Below, piece by piece: positions 46,106-54,074 of a stretch of DNA of 54,074 nucleotides; positions within the stretch are counted from its first letter, which is position 1, and every line of letters starts with the position of its first letter. This DNA comes from Prevotella sp. P5-108 (GTDB lineage Bacteria > Bacteroidota > Bacteroidia > Bacteroidales > Bacteroidaceae). The stretch spans positions 1 through 54,074 of the forward strand of contig NZ_NPJJ01000051.1 in NCBI RefSeq assembly GCF_002251385.1. The letters are read 5' to 3'. The position numbers and the translations under genes are program-made. Under the pieces are notes generated by a model. That model saw only the letters and a program-made list of their open reading frames with translations, was not told the DNA's origin and searched no databases.

Positions 46106-47293
46106 ATGCCCAAGGAGAAAACGATAGCCCGGTGGTTGCCCCTGGTGGGGTTGACCTTCGCCGTCTTTGTGTTCAATACATCAGAGTTTATGCCCATAGG
46201 TCTGCTCAGCGACATTGCCGCCGACCTGCACATCAGCGAGGTGCGGGCAGGACTGCTGGTGTCGGTCTATGCGTGGGTGGTGGCGCTCATGTCGCTGCCC
46301 CTCATGGTGATGGTGTCTACGGTGGAGCTCAAGCGGCTGCTGCTCGCCATCATCGCCCTCTTTGTGGTGAGCCATGTGGCATCGGCGCTCGCCGAGGGCT
46401 ATTACACGCTGATGCTCTCGCGCATAGGCGTGGCGTGTGCCCACTCGATCTTCTGGTCGATAGCCCCTCCGCTGGCTGTGCGCACGGTGCCCGATGGCCG
46501 AAGCGCACTGGGGCTGAGCACGATGGCCACGGGCTCGTCGGTGGCTATGGTTGTGGGTCTGCCCATAGGCCGCGTGGTGGGACTGTACGTGGGCTGGCGC
46601 ATGACGTTTCTGAGTATCGCTGTCATCTCGGCTCTGATATTCGTCTTCATCGCCGCCGTATTTCCCCGGTTGCAGAGCCGCGGCAAGTTCTCGTTTGCCA
46701 AGATTCCGGCGTTGCTCCACAACCGCGTGCTGCTGGGCGTCTTTGTGCTGGCGCTGCTCTTTGCCACCACTCACTATACGGGCTACAGCTACATCGAGCC
46801 CTTCCTGGATCAGGTGGCAGGCCTGTCGCCCGACGTGGTGACGATGGTGCTCATCGTCTTTGGCGCCTCGGGCATGCTGGGCAGCATCGCCTTCTCCAAG
46901 TATTATATGTCGGGCAGACGGAGGTTCATGGCTGTGGTCACGCTGGGCCCGGCGCTGTGTCTGCTGTTGATGCAGGCGGCAGCCATGAACATCATTGCCA
47001 TCTTCGCCGTGTGCATCGTGTGGGGCGCCATGGCCACGGCGTTCAACATAGCCTGCCAGGACAACACCATCCGCTTTGCGCCCAAGGAGGCGACGTCGAT
47101 TGCCATGTCTATCTTCTCGGGTATCTTCAATCTGGGCATCGGCTGTGGCGCCTATCTTGGTGGCGTGGTCGTAGACCATACCTCGCTCTGCGGCATAGGG
47201 TATGCCGGTGCGCTGATAGGACTCGTAGCCACGCTCTATCTGGTGCTGCGGTTCTTCCCGAATATGCGGCGCCGGGAGGCGGCACAGCAGTAA
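46106..47293 (+). CDS. MFS transporter, sugar/drug efflux type (AraJ/SotB-like)
   Basis: A 395-residue inner-membrane transporter with twelve predicted helices. The start at 46106 (MPKEKTIARWLPLVGL) follows the -7 box; the frame from 46031 has no matching leader. Family features are FVFNTSEFMPIGLLSDIAADL and VRAGLLVSVYAWVVAL near the start, and GLSTMATGSSVAMVVGLPIGRVVG after the fourth helix. Homologues export sugars or drugs in exchange for protons. The gene is alone; its substrate is unknown. Confidence 0.88.
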   Translation: MPKEKTIARWLPLVGLTFAVFVFNTSEFMPIGLLSDIAADLHISEVRAGLLVSVYAWVVALMSLPLMVMVSTVELKRLLLAIIALFVVSHVASALAEGYYTLMLSRIGVACAHSIFWSIAPPLAVRTVPDGRSALGLSTMATGSSVAMVVGLPIGRVVGLYVGWRMTFLSIAVISALIFVFIAAVFPRLQSRGKFSFAKIPALLHNRVLLGVFVLALLFATTHYTGYSYIEPFLDQVAGLSPDVVTMVLIVFGASGMLGSIAFSKYYMSGRRRFMAVVTLGPALCLLLMQAAAMNIIAIFAVCIVWGAMATAFNIACQDNTIRFAPKEATSIAMSIFSGIFNLGIGCGAYLGGVVVDHTSLCGIGYAGALIGLVATLYLVLRFFPNMRRREAAQQ

Positions 47294-47581
47294 CGGCGCT
47301 GCAGCGGGCAGGGCTGAGTCTGCAGATGGCTGGGTTGAGGCTGCTGAGCCTATACCCAGTCTCCGGGGACAGCCCCGTCAGGGCCGAGAGGATGATCAGG
47401 CGGGCAGAGTGGGTCGCTGCGGAATTATAGTTTGTAAGCAAAACCATAGAAACGGTAATAAAACCATAGAAAATCACTGATAAAAGTAACAAAAACGAAG
47501 AAAAACACGCAAATAACTTATATTTTTGATATTTAGTTGCAGATTATTGGCAAGGAGGGCAGTTGTAGCCGCATCTTTTCC

Positions 47582-47589
47582 TATATTTG
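47582..47589 (+). promoter_or_regulatory. -7 box ahead of the adhesin-like gene
   Basis: TATATTTG fits TAnnTTTG and gives a leader of about 118 nt to the ATG at 47713. In the spacer 47294-47581 the only other feature noticed is AAACCATAGA repeated at 47441 and 47461. Confidence 0.5.
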
Positions 47590-47712
47590 TGACGAGAAAT
47601 GTGGTTGGAGAATCTGTCTAAAGCAAAGTACGCTACGCCTTAGTAATTGCTGCGTTTGCGCAAGCGGATAAGAACACCGCAAATTGTTTTACTAATCAAC
47701 AAAACAACGCTT

Positions 47713-50700
47713 ATGAGAAAAAGCTACTTTATCACCGCTCTGGCGGTGTGCCTCGCCTTGGTAACGGCGCAGGCACAGGAGGCTGTTGTCAAACGCACCA
47801 CAGCACGCAAGGCTGCCAAGATGGCGCCATCGGAGAGATTTGTCCGTGTGGCCAAGGCTCGGGGAGGCGAGGGGACGGTCGTGCAGAAGGCTGCGACCCT
47901 GCCGATTACGCCCGACTGGGAGTGCAAGTTTGACAAGGAGGCTGATTTCAGCCAGTTTACCGTCATCGACAGCAACAATGACCGTTTTTCGTCGAGTTAT
48001 TTTGACTGGGGCACATGGAACTATCTCTTCAAGACAGGTGAAGGCCCCTATGGCCCTGATTACCCTGACCACTGTGCGGGCTACACCAGTGACGAAGACC
48101 ACGATGCCGACGACTGGCTCATCACGCCGGCGCTGGCACTGAAGGCAGGCAATACTTACAAGGTGACATACAAGGTGCGCGCGCACCGCTCGGCGATGCC
48201 TGAGCGCTTGGAGGTGAAGTATGGCACCGCCGCCACGGCTGCGGGTATGACCCAGACGCTGATGGCAAGAACAGACATTACCAATGCCGAGTATATAGAG
48301 TACAGCCAGGAGCTCACTCCCGTGGCCGACGGCACCTATTATATAGGTTTCCACGCTGTGAGCGATGCCGACAACATGATACTCTATCTCGACGACATCT
48401 CGGTGAAGAAGTCGGCGGATACTTTCAAAGGCTGGGAGTGCAACTTTGACAAGGAGGCAGATTTCAACCAGTTTACCGTCGTCGACAGCAATGGCGACCG
48501 CGCACAATCAAGTTATCTCGACTGGGGAGTGTGGAACTACCTCTTCAAGAGTGGCGACAGTCCTTACGGACCCGATTTCCCCGACCACTGTGCGGGCTAC
48601 GGCTGTGATGAAGACCACGATGCCGACGACTGGCTCATTACTCCCGTGCTCAAGTTGACCGGTGGCGATACGTATATAGTTAAATATAAGGTACGCGCGC
48701 ACCGCTCGACGATGCCTGAGCGCTTAGAGGTGAAATACGGCACCGCTACCACGGCTGCGGGCATGACCCAGACGCTGATGGCAAGGACCGATATCAGCAA
48801 TACCGAATATCAGGAATACACGCAGACGCTGACCCCAGCTGCCGACGGCGACTACTATATCGGTTTCCATGCCGTGAGCGATGCCGACAACATGATACTC
48901 TACCTCGACGACATCTCGGTGAAGAAGCAGGGCGCGCTGCCTCCTGCCGCTGTGACCGAGGCGGTGCTCACTCCCGATGCTACGGGCGCAGTCAAGGCAA
49001 CCCTGAGTTTCAAGGCTCCCGACAAAGCCACCGACGGCAGTGCGCTGACCAAGCTCAGCGGCGTGAAGGTGATGGAGGCCGACGCCGAACTGGCAGATAT
49101 CACCAGTGTGCAGGTGGGCAAGACCGCTACCTACACCATCGAGAATGCGGGCACCAAGCCTGCCAATCACACCTATACGCTGATACCCTACAACGCCGAC
49201 GGCAATGGCGAGAAGACTGTGGTGAGCGGCTGGATAGGTCTTGACGGCCCCACGGCTCCTGCCGGAGTAACCGCCGAACCGGTGGGCAAGAACCTCAAGG
49301 TGGCATGGGAATCCTCCAAGGCCGAGCACGGCGGAGTGTTCTTCGCCGACAAGGTGAAATACAATCTCTATGAGATGAAGGATGCCGCCACGGCAAGTCG
49401 CATGGTAGCTACGACAACGGGTGCTACCGAGGTGTCTGTGGCTGTCGACGTCAACAGCGGCGACCAGCAGTTGCTGCAGCTCGCTGTGTCGGCAAGCAAC
49501 GCCACCGGCGTGAGCGGCTATAGTTTTGCAGCGCCTCTCGTGGTGGGCGCTCCCTACACGCTGCCCCTCAAGGAGACCTTTGCCAAGGCGGGCAATGCCT
49601 ATGGCTTCTGGGCTGCTGAAGGAGAAGGCTGGGGATATCAGAACCAGTATGCCGGTGTGACTTACTCTACCGACGAAGACGCCAACGGTGACGGCGGATG
49701 TGCCGACATTATGACTTATTATGAGGATGTCATCGCTCTGGTATCAGGAAAGATAACTCTGGGCACGGCAGAGAAACCGATGTTCATGTATAGTCAGAAG
49801 ACCGACTCGAAGGAGGGTAGTGTGCGTCCGCTGGTCATCAAGGCCGACGGCACCAGAGAGTATCTCGCCACCGAGAGCCTTGACGGCTATGCCGATGCAG
49901 GCAAATGGGTGTCGCGCTCTTATGACCTGAGTGCCTACAAGGGTCAGAAGTGGATACGCGTGGGTGTGGCTTTCGACCAGTCGAAGCGCTGTTACAGGAA
50001 ACAGCATCTGTATATCGACAACTTCGTGGTGGCCGACGAGACACCGACGAGCATCACCGTAAGCGTGTCGGCTCCTGCCAAGATGCGCAAGGGCAAAGCG
50101 GGCACGGTCAAGGTGGCTGTGACCAATTACGGCAACGCCATAGGAGCTTATACGCTGACTCTCACCGCGGGCGACACCGAGGTGAAGACCGTCGGGGGCG
50201 AGTCGCTGGCGCTGATGCAGACTGCCACGTATGACATCGCCTATACGCCGAGTGTGCTCGTCAAGGGCAACGCCGTCACGCTGACCGCTACGCTCAAGGC
50301 GGGTGAGGGCAAGGATGCCGTCACCGCAGATGGTAGCGTGGAACTGACGGCAGTCGATGCGCATCAGCCTGCTCCGACCGGGCTCAAGGCTCTGGTGGAC
50401 GCACAGGGCAAGGTGTCGCTGTCGTGGACTGCCGTGGCTAAGGTAGACCGCATGACCGATGACTTTGAGGACTACAACTCATGGAGCGTAGACAACGCCG
50501 GCGACTGGAGTTTCCATGACGGCGACAAGGGAGTCACCTATGGTTACTTCGACGACCAAGGTCTTTACTATGACAATGAAAAGACGCCGTTTGCCTATAT
50601 CGTATGGATGCCTGCCAACTATGGCGGCGAGGACATTACGGTGGCAAATCCCACGGCAAAGCCTTATAGCGGAAACAACGCTATGGCCTCGGTGTACAGC

Positions 50701-51378
50701 TATAATCGCAAGGCGACGGGCGAGCTTACTCCGCTGGCAGCAGACAACTGGATGATTAGTCCGGAGCTCACGGGTAAGGCTCAGACCGTCATGTTCAGAG
50801 TCAACAACATCAGTGCCTCCAACCCGGAGACCTACCAGGTGCTCTATAGTACGACTACAGCGGCGCACGACCAGTTCCAGCTCGTGGCAGAGAAGACTGT
50901 AAGCAACAGCAAGTGGGACGAGGTGAGCTTCGAGCTGCCTGAGGGTGCGCGCTACTTCGCCATCCGTCACAATACCAAGCTCGAGGTGAGCCCATCGGGC
51001 ATCGGCTATTCGTCGGCGCCTTACCTCTTCCTGGTCGACGATGCTACCTTCGCCTCCAAGGGCTGCACGTTTGTGGAGTATGTCATCTACCGCGACGGCA
51101 AGCCATTGGCTACGGCTGCCACCACGGCAAGTGAGGACCGTGAGGCTCAGTGCGATGGTGCCGACCATGTCTACCAGGTTACGGCACGTTATGGCGACGG
51201 TTCCGAGTCGGCTCCCGTTGAGGCTGTGGTCTCAATGCCTACCGGTATCGACATCATCGAAACCACGGTCGATGCACCCCAGGGCGTCTATTCGCTCGAC
51301 GGCGTCAAGCAAGATGCCAACGCCCGTCTCCAGCGTGGCGTCTACATCAAGAATGGTAAGAAAGTGGTAGTAAGATAA
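47713..51378 (+). CDS. Large secreted adhesin-like protein with duplicated choice-of-anchor domains
   Basis: A 1221-residue exported protein (signal peptide MRKSYFITALAVCLALVTAQAQ; start taken here rather than 47647, which has no signal). Two 165-residue MAM-like or choice-of-anchor domains follow in tandem (DNA 47917-48411 and 48433-48927) and are very similar. Fibronectin-III-like segments, a third jelly-roll (near 49560-50040), a CARDB-like domain (near 50050-50350) and a last choice-of-anchor J domain (near 50450-51055, NWMISPELTG) come next. The end GVYIKNGKKVVVR looks like a type IX sorting tail. Such proteins occur at the surface as adhesins or enzyme scaffolds; no catalytic domain was seen. 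Confidence 0.8.
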   Translation: MRKSYFITALAVCLALVTAQAQEAVVKRTTARKAAKMAPSERFVRVAKARGGEGTVVQKAATLPITPDWECKFDKEADFSQFTVIDSNNDRFSSSYFDWGTWNYLFKTGEGPYGPDYPDHCAGYTSDEDHDADDWLITPALALKAGNTYKVTYKVRAHRSAMPERLEVKYGTAATAAGMTQTLMARTDITNAEYIEYSQELTPVADGTYYIGFHAVSDADNMILYLDDISVKKSADTFKGWECNFDKEADFNQFTVVDSNGDRAQSSYLDWGVWNYLFKSGDSPYGPDFPDHCAGYGCDEDHDADDWLITPVLKLTGGDTYIVKYKVRAHRSTMPERLEVKYGTATTAAGMTQTLMARTDISNTEYQEYTQTLTPAADGDYYIGFHAVSDADNMILYLDDISVKKQGALPPAAVTEAVLTPDATGAVKATLSFKAPDKATDGSALTKLSGVKVMEADAELADITSVQVGKTATYTIENAGTKPANHTYTLIPYNADGNGEKTVVSGWIGLDGPTAPAGVTAEPVGKNLKVAWESSKAEHGGVFFADKVKYNLYEMKDAATASRMVATTTGATEVSVAVDVNSGDQQLLQLAVSASNATGVSGYSFAAPLVVGAPYTLPLKETFAKAGNAYGFWAAEGEGWGYQNQYAGVTYSTDEDANGDGGCADIMTYYEDVIALVSGKITLGTAEKPMFMYSQKTDSKEGSVRPLVIKADGTREYLATESLDGYADAGKWVSRSYDLSAYKGQKWIRVGVAFDQSKRCYRKQHLYIDNFVVADETPTSITVSVSAPAKMRKGKAGTVKVAVTNYGNAIGAYTLTLTAGDTEVKTVGGESLALMQTATYDIAYTPSVLVKGNAVTLTATLKAGEGKDAVTADGSVELTAVDAHQPAPTGLKALVDAQGKVSLSWTAVAKVDRMTDDFEDYNSWSVDNAGDWSFHDGDKGVTYGYFDDQGLYYDNEKTPFAYIVWMPANYGGEDITVANPTAKPYSGNNAMASVYSYNRKATGELTPLAADNWMISPELTGKAQTVMFRVNNISASNPETYQVLYSTTTAAHDQFQLVAEKTVSNSKWDEVSFELPEGARYFAIRHNTKLEVSPSGIGYSSAPYLFLVDDATFASKGCTFVEYVIYRDGKPLATAATTASEDREAQCDGADHVYQVTARYGDGSESAPVEAVVSMPTGIDIIETTVDAPQGVYSLDGVKQDANARLQRGVYIKNGKKVVVR
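47917..48927 (+). repeat. In-gene tandem duplication of a 495-bp domain
   Basis: Segments 47917-48411 and 48433-48927 have equal length and encode domains with the same motifs (PDHCAGY, DEDHDADDWLITP, MPERLEVKYGTA, IGFHAVSDADNMILYLDD). They are offset by 516 bp, with long stretches also alike at the DNA level. Confidence 0.85.
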
Positions 51379-51402
51379 GCCGTCCGAAGGCTGTTCATCT
51401 CA

Positions 51403-51495
51403 AGCAACTCTGGACTGGAGGTCACCAAAGGTAAAGGAGTTGCGTCAACAAACCCAGGATAGAGGCATGCAGCGCCTCTGTCCTGGGTTTGTCGT
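51403..51495. repeat. Degenerate family II repeat with terminator-like hairpin
   Basis: GCAACTCTGG...AGGAGTTGCG is followed by a hairpin whose 12-bp stem ACAAACCCAGGA/TCCTGGGTTTGT spans 51448-51492. It lies between two convergent genes and could stop transcription from either side. Confidence 0.65.
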
Positions 51496-51545
51496 TAGGA
51501 GGAGTGTATGGGGAATATCTTAGGGCAGGCGATGCGTTGCCCCAG

Positions 51546-53321
51546 TCATGGTGCGAGCATGATGCGGTCGTAGTCGCGCTCGCCGCGGATGATGCGCTTG
51601 CGGCTGTTGTCATAGTCGTTGTGCAGTATGTCGTATTGGGGATAGTACCAGGGGCTGTGTATGCCGGCGAGGTGTAGCAGTAGCTGCGCTATCGTGTCGG
51701 TCATTCCCCGTCTGTTGCGGCACGAGCGTATCTGCTCCCACTGCTGCTTGCGGCTGGATCGATAGGACGGCGACGCCCATATCCAGAAGGGGATGTCAAA
51801 CTGCTGTCTGATGTCGTTGCGGTCCCATGTAAGGTTGCGTCCCCATTCTGTAGAGTTGTCGAAGATGCGCTCACCGTGGTCGGCGGCGAATATGGCGATG
51901 GCGTCTTCATCTTCGTAGAGCTTCAGGATGGAGTCGACGACCAGGTCGTTGTAGACGATGGCGTTGTCGTAGTGGGCAAGTATCTCGCGCTGTTGCTCCG
52001 TGAGGTCGTCGCGGTCGTAGTCTTTGGCGTCGAAGACGCCGAAGTTGGCGGGATAACGCTTCTTGAAGTCGGCGTGAAGTCCTAAGAAGTGGAAGATGTC
52101 CAGCGTGTAGGGATGTCTCGTCTGGCATCGCTTGTAGTCATCGGTCAGTGCCATGTCGTAGTCGTGGGTAGACTCGTTGCGCGTGTCAAACAGGCGGCGG
52201 CTGATGGGAGGATTGTTGAAGAAGGCGTCTTCGATGAAGTCGCTGAATCCGCTGCGCTTCACCATATATTGGTTGCTGAAGAACGAGGTGTGATAGCCAG
52301 CCATCCTGAACAGCAGCGGGAAGGGTGGGGCTGATGCCCATGTCCCCGGTTGGCCTGCACATTGGGTGGATAGCATCTCCTTGAGCGACTCGCAGGTGGT
52401 ATTCCAAGCACTTGTCATGTCGCCAAACACGATGAGCTCGCCGGCGTTCTTCCGTGCCGTCTGCCGGGGCGTGGTGGGCTTGTCGTAGCCGTAGAGTTGG
52501 CTGTGGTGGCGGTTGTAGCTTTCTCCGATAATCAGGATGATATGTGGGGAGAGGTGTGTGACCGAGTCTATCCGCGCCTTGTTCAGACTCTCTTCAAAGA
52601 GTCTTATCTCGTCGCGCAGCCGGTGGGTCTCGCTGACGGCAAACGCCATGCGGTATATGGGCAGATAGTAATTGGTTTTCTGCCTGAAGTCTTTCCGCTG
52701 CTGCGTTTCCAGTTCGCTATACTGGCAGATGATGCGGCAATACATATACTCCTTGTTCTCCAGACTGAATATGAACCCGATGGCAAACATGACGATAATG
52801 GCTGTCTGAGCGGCGTAAGTCATGTGCCGGTTGCGCCATATCCCTGTGCGCATGGCTTTGCCCATGATGGTCTGCTCTCGGGCAAGCAGCGCCATGCCCA
52901 CCATCATCTGGATGATGACCAGCCCTAATGGCGACCACAGCATTGCCGCGTCGAGATACGACGACAGCGCTTCGCCAGCCTCTCTGGTATTGCTTTGCAG
53001 TGCCAGCTGCAGCAGCATCGGGGTGATGGGCATGCCCAGTCTTACGTAGCATGCCATGTCTACAGCAGACAGTAGGTAGAAGAATGTGGCTGTGGCGAGG
53101 CGCAGGCAGTGTCTGTATCTTTCGGGCATCAGTCGTAGCAGGGCGCAGAATAGGTAAAGGTCGGAAAACAGTTCGAAACTCATCCAGAAGCGGCTGCCGT
53201 TCCACGGCTCGCAGACGATACCTGTCAGTCCCAGCAGGTACATCAGCAGAAAATAGAGCTGGTTGCCTCCGGTCAGCGGCTTGCTCAGGGTATGGATGAT
53301 GCGTGATAACATAAGAATCAT
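51546..53321 (-). CDS. Membrane sulfatase-fold phosphoethanolamine transferase (EptA-like)
   Basis: A 591-residue membrane enzyme. About five hydrophobic segments in the first 200 residues precede a periplasmic alkaline-phosphatase-fold domain with IILIIGESYNRHHSQLYGYDKPTTP, SAWNTTCESLKEML (candidate threonine nucleophile) and IFAADHGERIF. The family moves phosphoethanolamine onto lipid A or other glycans. The start is set at the first ATG, 53321 (53312 is a second choice). The longer frame opens with TTG at 53366, upstream of the -7 box TACCTTTG at 53343-53336. It is a single gene; lipid A as target is inferred from the family. Confidence 0.87.
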   Translation of the reverse strand: MILMLSRIIHTLSKPLTGGNQLYFLLMYLLGLTGIVCEPWNGSRFWMSFELFSDLYLFCALLRLMPERYRHCLRLATATFFYLLSAVDMACYVRLGMPITPMLLQLALQSNTREAGEALSSYLDAAMLWSPLGLVIIQMMVGMALLAREQTIMGKAMRTGIWRNRHMTYAAQTAIIVMFAIGFIFSLENKEYMYCRIICQYSELETQQRKDFRQKTNYYLPIYRMAFAVSETHRLRDEIRLFEESLNKARIDSVTHLSPHIILIIGESYNRHHSQLYGYDKPTTPRQTARKNAGELIVFGDMTSAWNTTCESLKEMLSTQCAGQPGTWASAPPFPLLFRMAGYHTSFFSNQYMVKRSGFSDFIEDAFFNNPPISRRLFDTRNESTHDYDMALTDDYKRCQTRHPYTLDIFHFLGLHADFKKRYPANFGVFDAKDYDRDDLTEQQREILAHYDNAIVYNDLVVDSILKLYEDEDAIAIFAADHGERIFDNSTEWGRNLTWDRNDIRQQFDIPFWIWASPSYRSSRKQQWEQIRSCRNRRGMTDTIAQLLLHLAGIHSPWYYPQYDILHNDYDNSRKRIIRGERDYDRIMLAP

Positions 53322-53335
53322 AATACTTATGGCGG

Positions 53336-53343
53336 CAAAGGTA
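53336..53343 (-). promoter_or_regulatory. -7 box of the phosphoethanolamine transferase gene
   Basis: TACCTTTG on the minus strand fits TAnnTTTG. Transcription would begin near 53330, giving a leader of only about 10-20 nt, which excludes any start upstream of it. Confidence 0.55.
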
Positions 53344-53366
53344 AAGATAATTCGCCATATAGACAA

Positions 53367-53940
53367 TCATTTGCGATGGATATTTGACTTTTTCGGTCAT
53401 CGGAACTCAATCGGATGTCAATTTATGTGGGTCTCGGCTTTGGGCAGATTGCTTCCGGGTGTGTTCGGGATATGGCAGGCAATGGTCAAGTGCGGGCGGG
53501 GAGCAAGATGCCAAAAGAAATGGTGGTACGAGTTGGAAAGAATTTACAAGACAACTTATTCCTGTTTGATGGCAGATAGGCGTTACTTCCCCCAGACGGT
53601 CATTTTTTCTGTTTCCAAGTTTGAATTGCTGGTAGCAGAACTTGCAATTACGGTTTCATGCCTCCAAATATCTAATGCGCGCCGCAAATTCCCCAAAAAC
53701 ACGCATCCTGCCAACATGCAGCGAAAGACTCCAGCGAAAAGCGCCAACGAAATTTCCCACAAAGGTGGCCCCGTTTCAACCCTATCCAAGTGGAAGAAAC
53801 AGGGGGCATCTGGCAATCGGGCTGGAAATCGTCATGATGCGAAAGGAGTCTTCATGGGTATAATATATAATAAGGTATATAGTCCTCAGGGTCATCATTT
53901 TGGTTGATATAAATCAATAGGTGGAAAATATTTTCAACTT
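53367..53940. other. Spacer with no supported gene
   Basis: Reading frames cross this stretch on the plus strand, but none has a signal peptide, known motif or convincing start. The only plus-strand frame of size runs antisense through the start of the previous gene. It probably separates that gene from the rRNA promoter. Confidence 0.5.
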
Positions 53941-53953
53941 TTTTGTCGAAATG

Positions 53954-53985
53954 TTTGGTTTGTGTTGAAAAAAGCTATACCTTTG
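53954..53985 (+). promoter_or_regulatory. rRNA-operon-type promoter at the right edge
   Basis: TTTG (53954-53957), a 20-nt spacer and TACCTTTG (53978-53985) stand below an AT-rich stretch. The leader that follows, with GTTCTTTGAAAGATTT and AGTAGTAC at the very end, looks like the segment preceding 16S rRNA in Bacteroidales. The 16S gene itself lies outside the window. Confidence 0.6.
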
Positions 53986-54074
53986 CATCCGCTTTCGAGA
54001 ATGAAACACTTCTCCTGAGCGCTGAAGAAAGAGTTCTTTGAAAGATTTAAGATAAACAGAAGAGTAGTAGTACA

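Noticed and set aside
47441..47470. Direct repeat AAACCATAGA at 20-bp spacing as a regulator site
   Set aside because: It lies over 100 bp upstream of the only -7 box in the spacer and has no further copies; chance in AT-rich DNA is likely.
53263..53907. 214-codon plus-strand frame near the right end
   Set aside because: It overlaps the start of the minus-strand transferase gene and shows no motif, signal or promoter of its own.

Overview
The window reads as part of a Bacteroidales chromosome, most likely Prevotella-like (inference). The evidence is a SusC/SusD starch locus, repeated TAnnTTTG promoter boxes of the Bacteroidetes sigma type, an arginine pathway using the acylornithine-type transcarbamylase, and secreted proteins ending in a GVYI..GKK..R tail typical of type IX secretion cargo. 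No tRNA, CRISPR array, complete insertion sequence or phage gene was seen. The right edge stops just short of what looks like an rRNA operon.

Bases 1-20360 form a complete starch/maltodextrin utilisation locus. On the minus strand lie susC, susD, two short SusE/SusF-type lipoproteins and, behind its own promoter, a secreted GH13 alpha-amylase with a starch-binding module. Divergently, on the plus strand, one long operon encodes a LacI-family regulator, a sugar MFS importer, GH77 amylomaltase, GH97 alpha-glucosidase, a type I pullulanase and a SusA-like neopullulanase. A 14-bp palindrome (TGCAAACGATTGCA) sits exactly midway between the -7 boxes of susC and lacI, and a near-identical site recurs at the same distance upstream of the amylase promoter. 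This points to one regulon worked from an upstream, activator-like position.

Bases 20360-36420 mix small metabolic units with repeat-rich spacers. The genes are rhaD with an AraC regulator, a LemA/M48 protease pair, a DUF4091 (GH123-like) protein, an SGNH hydrolase, ribosomal protein L19, a GH127 enzyme, a formylglycine-generating-enzyme-like protein, an N-acylornithine carbamoyltransferase and a secreted beta-rich protein. The spacers carry two families of short palindromic, REPIN-like elements, a long isolated palindrome, a 22-bp tandem array and a tandemly duplicated terminator.

Bases 36373-41300 are the arginine operon argR-GNAT-argG-pspC-argC-argD on the minus strand, headed by a promoter flanked by ARG-box-like palindromes. 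Directly behind argD lies a 17-codon relic of proC, cut off next to a repeat element.

Bases 41500-54074 hold menA, a DUF4923 lipoprotein, a Bax-inhibitor-1 membrane protein, a His-rich CobW-type zinc chaperone followed by three different 21-22 bp tandem arrays, an MFS efflux pump, a 1221-residue adhesin-like secreted protein with a duplicated domain, a phosphoethanolamine-transferase-like membrane protein and the rRNA-type promoter at the end.
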